Shown one piece after another: positions 1-11,984 of a DNA stretch of 64,000 bases. Position 1 is the stretch's first letter, and every line of letters begins with the position of its first letter. The stretch is from Thermothelomyces thermophilus ATCC 42464 (taxonomy: Eukaryota; Ascomycota; Sordariomycetes; Sordariales; Chaetomiaceae), in contig NC_016472.1 in the NCBI RefSeq assembly GCF_000226095.1, positions 7,316,001-7,380,000 on the forward strand. Direction: 5' to 3'. The position numbers were made by a program, and so were the translations under genes. The notes beneath the pieces were generated by a model. The model was not told the DNA's origin. It did no database searches and was given only the letters and a program-made list of their open reading frames with translations.

Positions 1-1
1 G

Positions 2-3000
2 ACGTCCGCCGCTCAGAGCCCCGGTGTCCCAGCCGGAGTCTCGCCGGGGCCGTTTGGTGCCAAATTCAATCCCCGCGCATCGATCTCGGGATCATCACCA
101 CATGCGTGGTCTCCACAATTGCTTCTGCAACAAGGTCATCGCGGCGGTTCGCCTTCCCTTGCTAATCTCGGGGCGGTCATGTCGCCGGCGTCGCCCTTCT
201 CTCCCGACGGAATACCGGGTTCTGTGGGACATCAACGTCACCAGTCACTCCAGTTTTCTACGTTGCCGCATCAATTCCAGCCCCCAGTGAGGGCCTCGCC
301 TCGTCTTCAGGAGCTCCGCGAGGTGGACGAGGAAGCAGTGGCCGACGCTCCTCCCGCGACTTCTGAGCAGCAGCGCTTTGTCCGCCACAACGCCAGTGAC
401 AGCCTGCAAAGAGAAATTGACGAGGCGGAGTACCACTTGGAGGAACAGATGCGGTCACAGCTTGACAATGACCAAGATTACAGTCCGCACAACGACAAGG
501 ACAAGCCAGAGGCGGGTCCGAGCAGCTCGGCCCTTGGCCATGCGGGAGACCAGCTTATGCAGTTCGCACCTCAGTCTCATCGGTTTGCCAGTGACGCGGA
601 CGGCCTCGTTCTACATCATCCCCGGCCCCATAGCCGTGGACATTCGCTGTCCCAGAAGTACTTCACCGAGGACGATGTCTCCAAACAGGGAGCGTTCAGG
701 CCCACGCTGCAGCAGATCAATGCCCAGCCGGCCGAAGAGGACGAGATCGAGACGAATCCGAGCAACCTGGGGACGCCCGTGCAAGCATTGGAGTTCTCCA
801 AGCTCGTACATCAGCGCGGTTTCTCCACCGCCAGCAACCCGTGGACCGAGGAGCCTAGCAACCCTCCCAAGAGCAGCCATCAACCCCACCAGAGCCGTGG
901 CAGTGTTTCCTCCTTCTCAAAGCTCAATGTGGAGGCGCCCGAGTTCAAGTTCAACCCCACGGGTACTTTCAGTCCCACTAGTGCTTTCAACCCCACGACG
1001 AGCACCTTCAACCCGGGCGCGTTCAGTTTCACAAGCAACTCGTTCCAGCCCATGGCGTTCAACGCTGGCATGAACTCGGCCACGTTGAGCCAACCCCGTT
1101 TACCGACGACTGGCTCTTCCAAGATCAACGTCAATGCTCCTGTCTTCTCGCCGGGCCAGAGCGAGTTCAGCTTCTCGACCACGGGCCCCAAGTTCCGACC
1201 AGATGCCCCAGCTTTCACTCCCCATTCACTGTCTACGTCGCTCACGAGCCCCATCACGTCGGGGCCCGAGAGTGGTAGCAACCTGGGCGGCTCCGTATTT
1301 GGCACCATCGACCTCAAGGGTGCCGACCACGCCAAGCCCGGCAAGAGGTCCAAGGCCATCCCGATTGTTGCGCCAGACCGTCGGAAATCTCCTGCGGCCA
1401 GTGGCACGCAGTATGATGCCGACGATCGCCCGGTTGTCGATGAGTCCCGCATCAAGAGGGCTCGGGCAAATGCCGAGAATGGCGACGATGTACCGCTTTT
1501 CGCCGAGCGCGCTAAGGAGGACACGCCCGCCCCTGTGTCTCAGCCGGATACATCCGGTCAAGAGGATGGCGTGCCGGTGGAGGAGAAATCGTTTGATGAG
1601 TCTAATCTGGGCATGTCGTCAACCATGGTCTCCGAGACGACAGATACGAAGGCCACAGTTAGCCCGTCTGAACCCTCGCCGGAACAAGCCACGGTGAAGT
1701 GGGCACCCTTCGAGTTCAACAACAAGTCGGATGCGCAAGCCTTCAACGATGCGAGGCCGTTCGATCCTGAAGCGCTCAAGCCTGCTCATAAAAAGTCGTT
1801 GTCTGCAACCGCGAAGGAGTTCGTGCCGGGTGCGGCAGTATGGGAGGCGGCTGTTGAACAGGCTGAGGAGCCTGTTGTGGACCAGAAGTCCGTTCAGCCT
1901 GTTGCCGGAGATGCAGACACGGCAGCCGAGGACGATGCCGTCGCTATCTCCGCGAAGGCGCCCGAACGCTCGGAGCAAGAGGAAGCGGCACAACCTCCCG
2001 AAGAGCAAGCCGAAGAAGGAGAAGTTGCAGATGCTACCACTGCGCCCGCGGAGCCCGGTCCGCAAACGCTCTCCTCGGAAAAGGGGCTTTCCGCTTCACG
2101 ATATGCCCAGGCTTCGCCGCCTCCGCCGCCGCAACCCAAACGAACTGGCCTGGCCGCCTCCCGCTTCGCTGCCCCTCCTCCCTCACCACCCTCGGAGGAT
2201 GCGCCGGTTGCCGCCGACCACACCGTCTCACCTCTGTCTGCTGAGGAACAGCCTGCCATGCCAAATGGCGAGCAGGCAGCAGGCGAGCCGTCCATGGCTG
2301 ATATAGATGAAGTGATGCGTCTTATGAACGAGAACCCGGATATGGGCGTGAACAGGACGTACGATGATCATTCACCGTGGCATGAGCACAGTCCGTTGCC
2401 TCAGTCTCCCATTGCTCGTGCCGTGGAGTCGTCACCTTCTCGCCTGCCCCCGAGCTACTCTCGCAGCGACGCTCCGAGCCCGAGCCAGGCGGATGGTCTC
2501 CAATCAGCGGCTGTGGAGCTGGAAGATCCCTTTGTTGAACCCCCTCGCAGCGGCCAGTCCGTCGAGGGCGCTATTCACCGTCTCAATGGAAGCGAGAGCT
2601 TGCCTGCTAGTGACTGGGAAGGCGTCTTCGGTGAAGAGGAGCAGAACGAGCTCGAGTCACGGGTTGGCTTCTTCGACGGCCGTGTCAACCAGCTTGTCGG
2701 TGGCTTGCTTGACGCGCGCCTCGGCCCTCTTGAGCGGACTCTGGATAGTATCAACCGGGCTCTGTCGAGGCGGACTCGATCCAGCCGTCGCGAGGGAGGC
2801 AGCATTTCTGTCGACAACCGTGACAGCGACGCCGATGATGAGGATGATGAGGTGCCTGGTCCGCCGCGGTCCCTCAGTCCACGCCGCGACCGCAAGATGG
2901 AGCAAATTCGCGCCGCTGTTCTGGACGCATTTGCCGTGCAACGCCGAAACCAGTCAGCAGAGCTCCGGCCTTCTACCTCACAGGCATCGGATAACTCTTT

Positions 3001-5497
3001 TGTCCTGAAGGCACTGGAGGAGATGAGGGAGCAGATGAAGGAGGAGCTCGGCCGCTCAGTCCAGCCTGCAATCCGCAGCGAAGAAATCAGGAGCATCCTG
3101 GAGGATGTTGTGGAGCGCCGCATTCCGCCTCCACAGCCGGCCGCGGATAAGGATGAGCAACTCAACGAGCTTCAAGCCCGCGTTGCTGAGCTAGAACAAC
3201 AACTTGTTGCCGAACGAACCAAGGCCGAGGCCGAGGTATCGGCGAGGCGGGCCGCCGAGGACCGGGCCGCCGAGGCCAATCGTGAACTCCACTCTGCTGC
3301 TACCAGGATTGAGGTCGAGATGATGAACAAGAGCGCGTTGAACCGGCGGATTGCCGACCTCGAAGAGCGACTGCAGCATGCGGAGGGCCAGGCGGAAGAG
3401 GAAGTCAAGGGCCGAAGAGCAGCGGAGGATCGCCTCTCTGAAGTCCAACGCCTGCTTCGGATATCGTCCGAGGAAGAGACGCGGCTCCGGGAGCTTGTCG
3501 ACGAGAAGGACCAGAGGATCAAGTTAATCGAGGCCGTCAATAGCAAGAATGCGATGCGTCTCACCGTCTTGGAGGCAAGCCAGGCCAATGTCCACCAGGC
3601 CCAGAGCGAAGCCCAGAACCGGATCAACTCGCTTGAGGCTGACGCCCGCGAGGCACGCAAGGAAGCTCAGCACTGGCGGTCCGAGACTGATCGCATCGTC
3701 GCCATCATCCAAAGGCGTGACAAGGATCTTGCCCAGGCCCTCGACGAGAACAAGGCTATGCACAAGCTTATCGACACTCTGGGCACCCAGCTGCAGGAAA
3801 ACGAGCGCGTGCGTGACACCTGGCGTGCCAAGTTCATCGCGATGCAAGACGAAATGGCCCAGGCAACCAAAGCCATCACCGAGGAAAATGCTCGCCGGAT
3901 CAAGAAGGAGCAGGCGCTGCTCGCCAAGCAAGAGGTTCTCGAGGCCAGACTGCAGGCTGAGGCCAGGACCCGGGAGCGTATCGAGACGGAGCTCGAGAGG
4001 CTGGAGATGGGTGAGCGCCAAGGCATGAGGGCTGTCGCCGAGTGTAAGAGGCTTGAGGGCCTTCTGGCCGAGTTGCGCGCCGAGAACCACAAGCTCCATC
4101 AGAGCGCTCTCCGCTACCAGGCCGAGTTCCGAGAGGCCAGAGAATCGGGCGCGCGCGAGGTCCAACGTACGCGCGAGGCGATGCAGGCCGAAGTGGAGAA
4201 CGCGAATCACCAGGTCAACGTCGCTCGCGAGGAGCTCGAGGCCCAGGTGTCGCGGCTCCGGGCCGAGCTCGACCAAGTCAGGTTGGATGCGGATACGGCC
4301 AAGGCCCGCCACGATATGCTCCTCGAGGAAGCACAGAATTCGAAGCAGGCCGAGATAGAGGAGCTGGTGCGGAAGCACCAGAACGAGGTCGAGGACTTGC
4401 AGGCGCGCTACGAGCGTCAGCTCAGCAACACGACGGAGGATGCCCAGAGGGCCGAGCAGAACCTCCTGGAACGTCTCAGCATCTCGACGTCCAAGTCGGA
4501 GTACCTCCAGGACAAGGTGGCGCACCTGGAGGAGAAGCTGGAGATTGCCAAGGAGGCTGCCCGGGCGGCCGCTCAGGCCGCGAAGTCTGCTTCCGGCTCC
4601 GGAACTGCAGCCGCTCAAGCCGAGCCCGCCGCCTCATCGCGTCAGCTTGAACTGCCAGAAAAGATATCGCCGCAGGCCCTGCGCGAATCCATCATGGTAT
4701 TGCAGGAGCAGCTGCAGGAACGGGAGCAGCGGATCGAGGAGCTGGAGACCAAGCTCTCCAAGACTGACCCAGAGGCCGAGGTCAAGATTTCGAAGCGCGA
4801 CGACGAGATCATCTGGCTTCGCGAACTTCTCGCCGTGCGCCACTCGGATCTTCAAGACATCATCACTGCCCTAAGCCGTGATGACTACGACAAGAACGCC
4901 GTCAAGGACGCTGCCATCCGTCTCAAGGCGAACCTGCAGATGGAGGAGCAGGAGCGCGAGAGGGCGATGAACGGGGGCTCGGCCATCAATCTGCCTAACA
5001 TCGCGGCCACTATCCAGGCCGCAACCCCTCGAGTTGCCCAGGCAGTCGGCCCTCTCGCCGCAGCATGGGGCAACTGGCGGAAGGCGCGGGAGCTCGGCAG
5101 CGTCCTGTCGTCTCCCGCCCCGGCCAACGGAAAGGCCTCGACGCCCTCGCGGGCTAGCTCTGCCTCGGGTGGTCTCTTCGGTGGACTCATGACACCTCCG
5201 GCATCTCGCATGCGCACAACGCCCCCGAACCAGGCCAAGCAGCCGACCGCGTTCTCCAGCACGGGACGCCGGTTCACGGCGCAAGACCTCGCCAACAGGC
5301 CGAAGCCGCCGCGTTCCTCAGCCTCCCCTTCGCTCGCAGACGACGCGAAGGGTAAAGCGCCCGCGGCAGCCGCGCAAGAGACGCCTCAGCGGCGCCCGCT
5401 CGCCGAGCCTGTCACGCCGCCCATGATGAGCTCCAAGACGTATGATGATGATGCCCAAGCCGAGGACTTTGATGATGCCGGGTTCTTCGAGGATTAA
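2..5497 (+). CDS. Large coiled-coil protein with four PAM2-like motifs, 5'-truncated by the window edge
   Basis: The frame is open from base 2 to the TAA at 5495-5497, giving 1831 visible residues without an intron. The true start lies upstream; the first in-frame ATG (179) sits inside clearly continuing coding sequence. The N-terminal half is disordered (Pro/Ser/Gln-rich). It carries four segments resembling PAM2, the peptide that binds the MLLE domain of poly(A)-binding protein: 917-958 (core LNVEAPEFKFNP), 1115-1156 (INVNAPVFSP), 1184-1222 (FRPDAPAFTP, weak) and 1790-1831 (LSATAKEFVPG, good). A duplicated short motif (LSASRYA / LAASRFA) lies at about 2086-2170. Heptad-rich coiled coil runs from about 3149 to 4590, with a shorter one at about 4650-4770. 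After it comes a conserved-looking WGNW segment (5066-5077) and an acidic C-terminus ending in GFFED. I do not recognise a named ascomycete family. The architecture resembles basidiomycete Upa2, which is an inference and not a homology claim. Confidence 0.9.
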   Translation, partial: TSAAQSPGVPAGVSPGPFGAKFNPRASISGSSPHAWSPQLLLQQGHRGGSPSLANLGAVMSPASPFSPDGIPGSVGHQRHQSLQFSTLPHQFQPPVRASPRLQELREVDEEAVADAPPATSEQQRFVRHNASDSLQREIDEAEYHLEEQMRSQLDNDQDYSPHNDKDKPEAGPSSSALGHAGDQLMQFAPQSHRFASDADGLVLHHPRPHSRGHSLSQKYFTEDDVSKQGAFRPTLQQINAQPAEEDEIETNPSNLGTPVQALEFSKLVHQRGFSTASNPWTEEPSNPPKSSHQPHQSRGSVSSFSKLNVEAPEFKFNPTGTFSPTSAFNPTTSTFNPGAFSFTSNSFQPMAFNAGMNSATLSQPRLPTTGSSKINVNAPVFSPGQSEFSFSTTGPKFRPDAPAFTPHSLSTSLTSPITSGPESGSNLGGSVFGTIDLKGADHAKPGKRSKAIPIVAPDRRKSPAASGTQYDADDRPVVDESRIKRARANAENGDDVPLFAERAKEDTPAPVSQPDTSGQEDGVPVEEKSFDESNLGMSSTMVSETTDTKATVSPSEPSPEQATVKWAPFEFNNKSDAQAFNDARPFDPEALKPAHKKSLSATAKEFVPGAAVWEAAVEQAEEPVVDQKSVQPVAGDADTAAEDDAVAISAKAPERSEQEEAAQPPEEQAEEGEVADATTAPAEPGPQTLSSEKGLSASRYAQASPPPPPQPKRTGLAASRFAAPPPSPPSEDAPVAADHTVSPLSAEEQPAMPNGEQAAGEPSMADIDEVMRLMNENPDMGVNRTYDDHSPWHEHSPLPQSPIARAVESSPSRLPPSYSRSDAPSPSQADGLQSAAVELEDPFVEPPRSGQSVEGAIHRLNGSESLPASDWEGVFGEEEQNELESRVGFFDGRVNQLVGGLLDARLGPLERTLDSINRALSRRTRSSRREGGSISVDNRDSDADDEDDEVPGPPRSLSPRRDRKMEQIRAAVLDAFAVQRRNQSAELRPSTSQASDNSFVLKALEEMREQMKEELGRSVQPAIRSEEIRSILEDVVERRIPPPQPAADKDEQLNELQARVAELEQQLVAERTKAEAEVSARRAAEDRAAEANRELHSAATRIEVEMMNKSALNRRIADLEERLQHAEGQAEEEVKGRRAAEDRLSEVQRLLRISSEEETRLRELVDEKDQRIKLIEAVNSKNAMRLTVLEASQANVHQAQSEAQNRINSLEADAREARKEAQHWRSETDRIVAIIQRRDKDLAQALDENKAMHKLIDTLGTQLQENERVRDTWRAKFIAMQDEMAQATKAITEENARRIKKEQALLAKQEVLEARLQAEARTRERIETELERLEMGERQGMRAVAECKRLEGLLAELRAENHKLHQSALRYQAEFREARESGAREVQRTREAMQAEVENANHQVNVAREELEAQVSRLRAELDQVRLDADTAKARHDMLLEEAQNSKQAEIEELVRKHQNEVEDLQARYERQLSNTTEDAQRAEQNLLERLSISTSKSEYLQDKVAHLEEKLEIAKEAARAAAQAAKSASGSGTAAAQAEPAASSRQLELPEKISPQALRESIMVLQEQLQEREQRIEELETKLSKTDPEAEVKISKRDDEIIWLRELLAVRHSDLQDIITALSRDDYDKNAVKDAAIRLKANLQMEEQERERAMNGGSAINLPNIAATIQAATPRVAQAVGPLAAAWGNWRKARELGSVLSSPAPANGKASTPSRASSASGGLFGGLMTPPASRMRTTPPNQAKQPTAFSSTGRRFTAQDLANRPKPPRSSASPSLADDAKGKAPAAAAQETPQRRPLAEPVTPPMMSSKTYDDDAQAEDFDDAGFFED

Positions 5498-7054
5498 AAT
5501 AACGAAGAAGGGGGAGGGGCCGGGGGGGAGGACCTGACCTCTCACCACCTTCTGAATAACCAATCTAAACCCTTTTCCTTTGTCAAATTTTCCTTGCTGT
5601 CAGAGAAAGATCATGGAGGAAGCGCATTGTAGAGCAGCATGTGGCAGCGCAATTACGGCGGTGGTGAGAGCGATGCTTTCTGAGATACATCAGCCTATTA
5701 TTTTGTGTTTATTCTTTTTTGTTCCTTTTTTTTTTTCTCTTCTTCTTTAGCCCCCAAGCCTTTCTCTTTCCTCTTGCAATAATTCTTCTTCTACCTCATT
5801 TGCACACGCAGCGCTCAGAACTGGAGGCTGGACTAGAATGATACCCCCCACCGAACCGTTTGATCGTAACCTTTGGTATTGGTGTCTTGTTACTACTGAA
5901 TGGTTCAGGACGCTTAGGTGGTGTTTCCTTACATATAGTAATCCTTCTGTTGTGGTAGATAATACACACACCCACCTCCTTCTTGACTCGGTGACGGCTG
6001 ATGTGTGATTCGTGGCTTTTTTTTTTTTTTTTCTCTCTCACTTTCGGGATATTGGGCCTGATCAAGTTGTTTGTTGAGCTCCTGTCGGGACCGAGAGAGC
6101 ATGCTACACATTGAAGGAGGGCGAGTACGTATCTAATAAGACTGCATTGGCGAGGCGGCCCTGTCTTGCGAGTGTATGCCATTGCCTCTCGACCACTGGT
6201 AGAGTCCTTTGGAACTCACAGCTTGTCAGGAGGCGGTCGGCTGGTGAGCGGTATGGGTTGGGTTGTAACTATATCGAGGCAACTGATGTTGATGAGTTTC
6301 CCCACGTCTCGTGCGCCGAAGTGAAGTGGACTCCATCGTATCGTTGGTGGAGACCCGTTAATATCAAGCAAGACCCAGGGCTGACAGGACGTCCAAGCAT
6401 GATGATATCGCTTAGGAAGAGACGCCTTCGTGTTCAAGGGCGTGGCCAATGCTAGAATATCCACGCTGGTTATGTGATAGTCCGACGCTCGGAACTCTTG
6501 AGCTCCTTACTTGTAGTTTGTCTGTCTACACTACGTCGACGAAATCGGGATCGGCTCTTGACGCCGCGGAGATAGAACAGACTAGCCATTAGCGTGATAC
6601 GATGCGCCGCCACCTTGAACATTCGAAAAAGTGAGTGAACGCGTCGACGGTTTCAGCCTTCACCGCGCTGCCTTTCGGTTCCCCAACACATTCGCGCTAG
6701 TTACTCACTAGTCACCTCAACGAGAGTGCTGTTTTCTTAGTCTACGTATGTATGTGCGTACGAATTAATGTAAGGGATACACCAAGGAGACCAGCGGTGT
6801 TGAGTGGCGGGGGGACTCTTGTCTGAGACGGAGGAAAAAAGCAAGCATCGGCGTGTCCCCAAGGGATCGGCTCCGAGAGGGCCATTCCTGAACAAGCCGA
6901 ATTCGTCAGCTGCCGGTTGGAATACGATTGGCTCGCTCCAGCTAAGGGGGGGGGGGAACACAGCACGATGCGTGTCTCTCATGAGGTAGCTACCCGACAG
7001 CAGGTTGGTCCGAGTGCATTGCGAATATCACGTCTCTCGTTTGGAATCAAGTGG

Positions 7055-7094
7055 CAGTCAGTCAGTCAGTCAGTCAGTCAGTCAGTCAGTCAGT
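7055..7094. repeat. (CAGT)10 microsatellite
   Basis: Ten uninterrupted tandem copies of a four-base unit lie in the gene-free spacer. They run through a short spurious reading frame. Confidence 0.97.
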
Positions 7095-8067
7095 TTGCGC
7101 GGCCAGAGGGAGGGCAAGAGTGCACATCACCATCACCGCCCCAGCGGAGCTCATTCCACTTGCTAGATCTGATCAGGTCATGTCACCTGCCAGAGCTGGG
7201 GGGTTATGCGTGTACTGTATGTATGTACAGTCCGCCGCAGTAAATACCCCCTTCTCGGTTCTCTCTGTATGCGCCGTCTTCTGCCATATTCGATTGAACC
7301 ATGACAACCCTTTCTCTGAATATCGGGAAGTATGTGGGTGCGTATGTATGATTGAGCCAGGGTTCTCGCTGGTGGCTTCACCTCGTTCTGGGCTCTCCCA
7401 TCCGGGCTCTCAATGAGTCTCAGCCTTCGCTAGTAGGATGTTGCAGGCCTCGAACGAGAGAAAGAAGATGAAGGGGAAATTTTTCTGAACACACATAAAA
7501 GGAAAAGGAGAAAATGAAAAAGGGAAGCAAAGAAGGAAGGAAAGAAAGTAAGAGGTGCTTTCTGGACTGCAGCTGCGTGTTAAGAATGTGTGGAGAGCTG
7601 TCCAGTTTTGGCAGGTGCCGATAGCAAGGTAGGAGGTGGCTTTCTGGTTGCCGCTTGCCGGGAATGGCTTCAAACCCGCCCGTCCGGTAGCGACGCCATA
7701 TCCGTCCGGCTATGTCGACGCCATGACAACGAGCGGCCCTCAGGGTATGTACATACATACATGTGCGGCTGGGTTAGCGTTGCGTGCGATGAATACTGGG
7801 CTTGTTAACATCGCCGGCCGGCTGGCTGTGTCACCCAGGTGCACAAGAATAATCGAAAAATGCCAGCTTGGATTTGTCAGATTGGCAGATAGCCAGGATA
7901 CTAAGCTACTTCAAAGGTTCTGCCCATCATCGCCCAGTCCCTTCGCGCCGTAACCGAGAGCTGATGGGGATCCGTGCCCAGAACAGACATGCAGGATAAA
8001 TATTGATTGGAGCATTTGGCTCTTTCTGGTCGCGAACTTTCGGTTCTCCCCCGGTTCGTGTTTGCGC

Positions 8068-8069
<2 letters not shown>

Positions 8070-8109
<40 letters not shown>
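8070..8109. repeat. A40 homopolymer
   Basis: A run of 40 adenines lies in non-coding sequence. No coding region or retroposon-like structure with a target duplication is visible next to it. Confidence 0.95.
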
Positions 8110-8111
<2 letters not shown>

Positions 8112-11100
8112 AGAACTCGCTAGGTTATATGGTGGAAACGAGCAAAACCGTCCACCATAACCACATCACTGTTAATTATTACTTGGCTCTTCCAGAGTCT
8201 CGAAGTGCTGTTTGGTTTGCTGCTCCATGATGATCCCTTCTTCTCTTGCGATAACTACTGTTTCAGAGGTTAATCTGGTACTGTGTGGGCCTACCCAAGC
8301 CAAGTCCGCGACAACATGGAACTCGCCCCGCAACCGACTAATATACCCAACTTTCTGTGCACTAGTGTGATGCACACCCGACTATTACTGCCTTGCTTGC
8401 ACGAACAAAAAACCGTGCATCGTGACCTCCAGAGACTTCCTTTGCCTTCTATTTCATTATTTTTTCTTCTGTCTCTCTTTTTTTTTCTTATGTTGCAACG
8501 ATGGATGCGTAAAGGGAGGCTCCGCAAAACGGAATAAAGCGGTACGTTTCGAGAAGGACGCGCTCCAGGGCTGACAGAAATGATACGAGTCTTGGTACAC
8601 TACAGACTACAGTACGGATTAGTGTACATGGGATGGCAGCAGCAAAGAACAGCAAAGGAATTTCGCGGGAATCACACTTTGCCCCGGGGAGTTGCAGCAG
8701 CCTTTCCCGAGCCGGGTCGGCCCCCCCTCCCCCCCAATGTGATCAACGTCCGAGTCACTGCCAAGTATGGATCACTGCAGGAGGACGCAACATGCATGCC
8801 CAAGAGTCTGGAACCAATGCAGTTAGTGTGTCACTATTTTTGACACCCGAGTCCCCTGATCGTCAGCGGCGAGATTGTTGCTCCTGAACAGCACCGAACA
8901 AGAGCGCGGAAGACGCCACCTCACAACCCAAGATCTGTCAACGGATCTTAGCGCCAGTACGGAGCAATGGCCGTTAACCTTGTTTGACGCCACACAGCTT
9001 CATGTCCAGAGCCGAGCGTCCGATGTTGGAGATACACTATGCTAATCACTACTAGCTTGAGCAGCAGACACAACGTCGTCGACGAGGGAGCCGCTGTAAG
9101 AATCGGTCAGTCGATATCGACTAACTAGCTCATCACCGTTCCTCTGTACCGACAGAGAAACAAAAGAGGAAAGGGGAAACCGGTGGTCTGAAAAAACCGA
9201 AGACGGCTACGGATGGTTGCAAAAAGCACGGAGTGATTACGGATTCCACTAGGATCATTTCCCCAGAAGATTTGCGCCAAGGATTCAAGTTACCGAAAGC
9301 TGCCATTCCGGTGAGGTTGGGTCGCGTAGCACACGCGACAAGCAAGCAACGTGAGCGTATCGGGCTGTGCGGCGCGAAGGTGACAGGTCCCATTCCTTGC
9401 CGCTCGCGATGGTGCTTAGGTCGATCACACGAACAAACAAGCCAGACTAGGGTAGTAGGCTCAGTGACGAGTACTGCGTACAGTAAGAAGCCAGAAGTCC
9501 TTGCACATACATAGAGTACATGCCTATGTATTCAAGCATCTGGCCTAGTGTAGTGGAAAGCGTTCTCCGTACCCGAGTTAACTAGTGTATTGTTAGGTAC
9601 ATATACATATAGCACCTGCGTAGACAATGAGAAGCTTCTTAACAACCAAAACATACGTTATACGCTCTTCCGTATATAACTCCTCGTTGTATTGCGGTTG
9701 GTTTGCTCGCTTGCTCCTCCCCTCGCCAAAAATTCCCGGATGGAGAAAGGACTGATTCCGCGCATTGCCTCTCTTTGTCATGTTACGGTTCCGGATCTCT
9801 CCTCCCTCCCTCCGTTCTCCCTTCTCCGATCTACTGTACAGCTCCGGCCTGTCTTGCCTGCTCCCTTGTACTTCTCTTGCGGACAACGGAACGCTGCAAC
9901 TGTGCAGTTTTCTGTGCTTCTTCTGCGGGAGCCGGCGACAAGGCACAATGCAATGCAGGCAGCGGCAAGATGGACTAGTGTAACCCACTAACTAGGGGCG
10001 CCCAGGCGTCGACCGCCGCGCGGGAGCCCCACTCGTGACCTAGCAAGCCCTTGCCTGTCACCTCCAATCGAGCACCCCTGCAATTACACCACCCTGGACA
10101 CCCAGCTGAACACACGACTGCGGGGGCCCCCTGAGGAAAAAGAACCCAGGCGCTGCACATCGATCGGATCGAGCTTTACCACCCCAAAGAGGCAGAGAGG
10201 AGCTGGAGTCGTACCCCGTAGCCCCTAACTACTCGGTACACAACAACACATCATTCCGTCCATACAGACACACATTGATTGGTGTATGCTATGCTTGTCT
10301 AGCGGGTACAAACAAGGAGCGAAGACACCGGTTGTGCCTAGGCCTTTTTTTTCCTTGTGATAACGTTACTTAAATGGTCTTTGCCTTATATGATATGATG
10401 GACTATCCGAAAACTACCGTACCTACACTAGACCAGGACCAGTTACACTATGGCCAATGCTCAACCCCGGCTAACTACGGAGTATGTACAGGGGGAAGCA
10501 AGGGAAAGGAGAGGAAAGGGTATTTATTACATAGCCTGGCTACTAAAAAAAAAGTAAGCAGCATGCGCCGCATGCGGACATTCGCAAATGCCAAGCGCCA
10601 CGGGAAAGCTGCCAATTGTCAATGCATTCTGCGTGGCCCGTGCTTTCTGCTGGAAAGCAACACCTCGTCGCTCGCCTTGCCTCGACAAGAGCAAAAATAA
10701 AAAAATAAAAAAAAAAAATACGTATATAGAGGAGATACCTGCAATGCGGGAGTACCTGGTAGTTACGCGGTGGTGGTATTTGTACATTAGGATTGAATAC
10801 ATATATGCATGTAACTACATGCTACATTTATACACGCGCAATAACTACTCCGTACACTAAGCGACTAGCGAGCGCGGAGAGTTGCCGTGTTGATCCCTAT
10901 CCCGGCTGACAAAGTGTCTCAGGGACAGTCAAACTCTAGACCCGGCAAGCTCCAGCCGTACGCTGGCCTACTGGTGTGGATGGCCTTGTCGCGTATGTGT
11001 GTACCTATCTTATCTATGTATGCACATACATACTGTCTGTATGTACACCGCACAGTGCGTCCTACACTGGACGAACGCTTCTTTTGTCAAAGTGGGCTGC

Positions 11101-11964
11101 CAAGCAAGTGAAGAGATGATGAGGCTTGACCAGGGAGTAGTTACTTGATCCTACTGTCAGTACACTTCTATCGTGGATCCCGCTTTCAGGTTTAAGGGAA
11201 TATGGAACACAGAGCCACTCATTATACCTCAGCTCTCGAGAATCCGCGATAAATGCCGTGTAAGTCGTACACCAAAGAAGAATTGCTAACTTCCGACTAC
11301 ACGAGAAAACGAAGCTCTCTGTTTGGAAGGAATTACCTAGTCGCCCCAACCACCGGCATCCAGACTCTGAGGTGAGGACTTTTCCAGGGTGGGCAATAAC
11401 TTATTGTTGAGGGAAGGGGTGCTTATAGTAGTGTAATCTGAGTTTGAACCGGTGTGGATCTGATCCCTGCTGCACATCATGCTTTTTCGACGCGCTCGAT
11501 GAGGCCGCTATCCCCCAGTTGAGCAGCAATCCTTCTGCGCTCTGACAGCAATCCATGTAGTGTACATACATACAGATCAGGAGATGCCTCCAAGCACTTT
11601 CATCCCGCGTTCGTCTTTTGCACGGAAACGGTAAACGCAAAATTGACCGACTTCCGGGATCCCGGGCACGTTTTCTTAGATAAACCCATTTGTCGATGGA
11701 ATGGCAAACCCTCCATTGTCCACGGCTCGCGGACTGTACTGTACATCCATCCCCCGGAACAGCGGGATGCTTTCGAACCTCTGGGGGCCCTGCGAGTTAG
11801 AGACGCGAACGCTTCTTGAGCTTTTGGGGGCCCCGGGCCCCCTTCTCCTCCCTTCTCTCTACCCCCTCTTCACCCGCGCTAGCTCTGATCCAAGCCAAGA
11901 GTGCATGGACTACTCGTGAAGACATCCTGTTATGCAAGCTTGCCTGCGTGCATACTTTAGTAGT

Positions 11965-11984
11965 GTATGTATGTACATACATAC
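11965..11984. repeat. 20-nt perfect palindrome of the GTATGTACATAC type
   Basis: The 20 bases read identically on both strands and contain the core GTATGTACATAC (11969-11980). The same 12-mer recurs at 7745-7756 and 57721-57732, with near matches at about 7221, 11018, 11571, 16301, 17122, 21091 and 54395. All lie outside coding exons. Confidence 0.9.

Noticed and set aside
3524-4618. Minus-strand frame of 364 codons
   Set aside because: Antisense shadow of the coiled-coil region of the first gene; Leu-rich low complexity produced by the Glu/Arg/Gln codons opposite.
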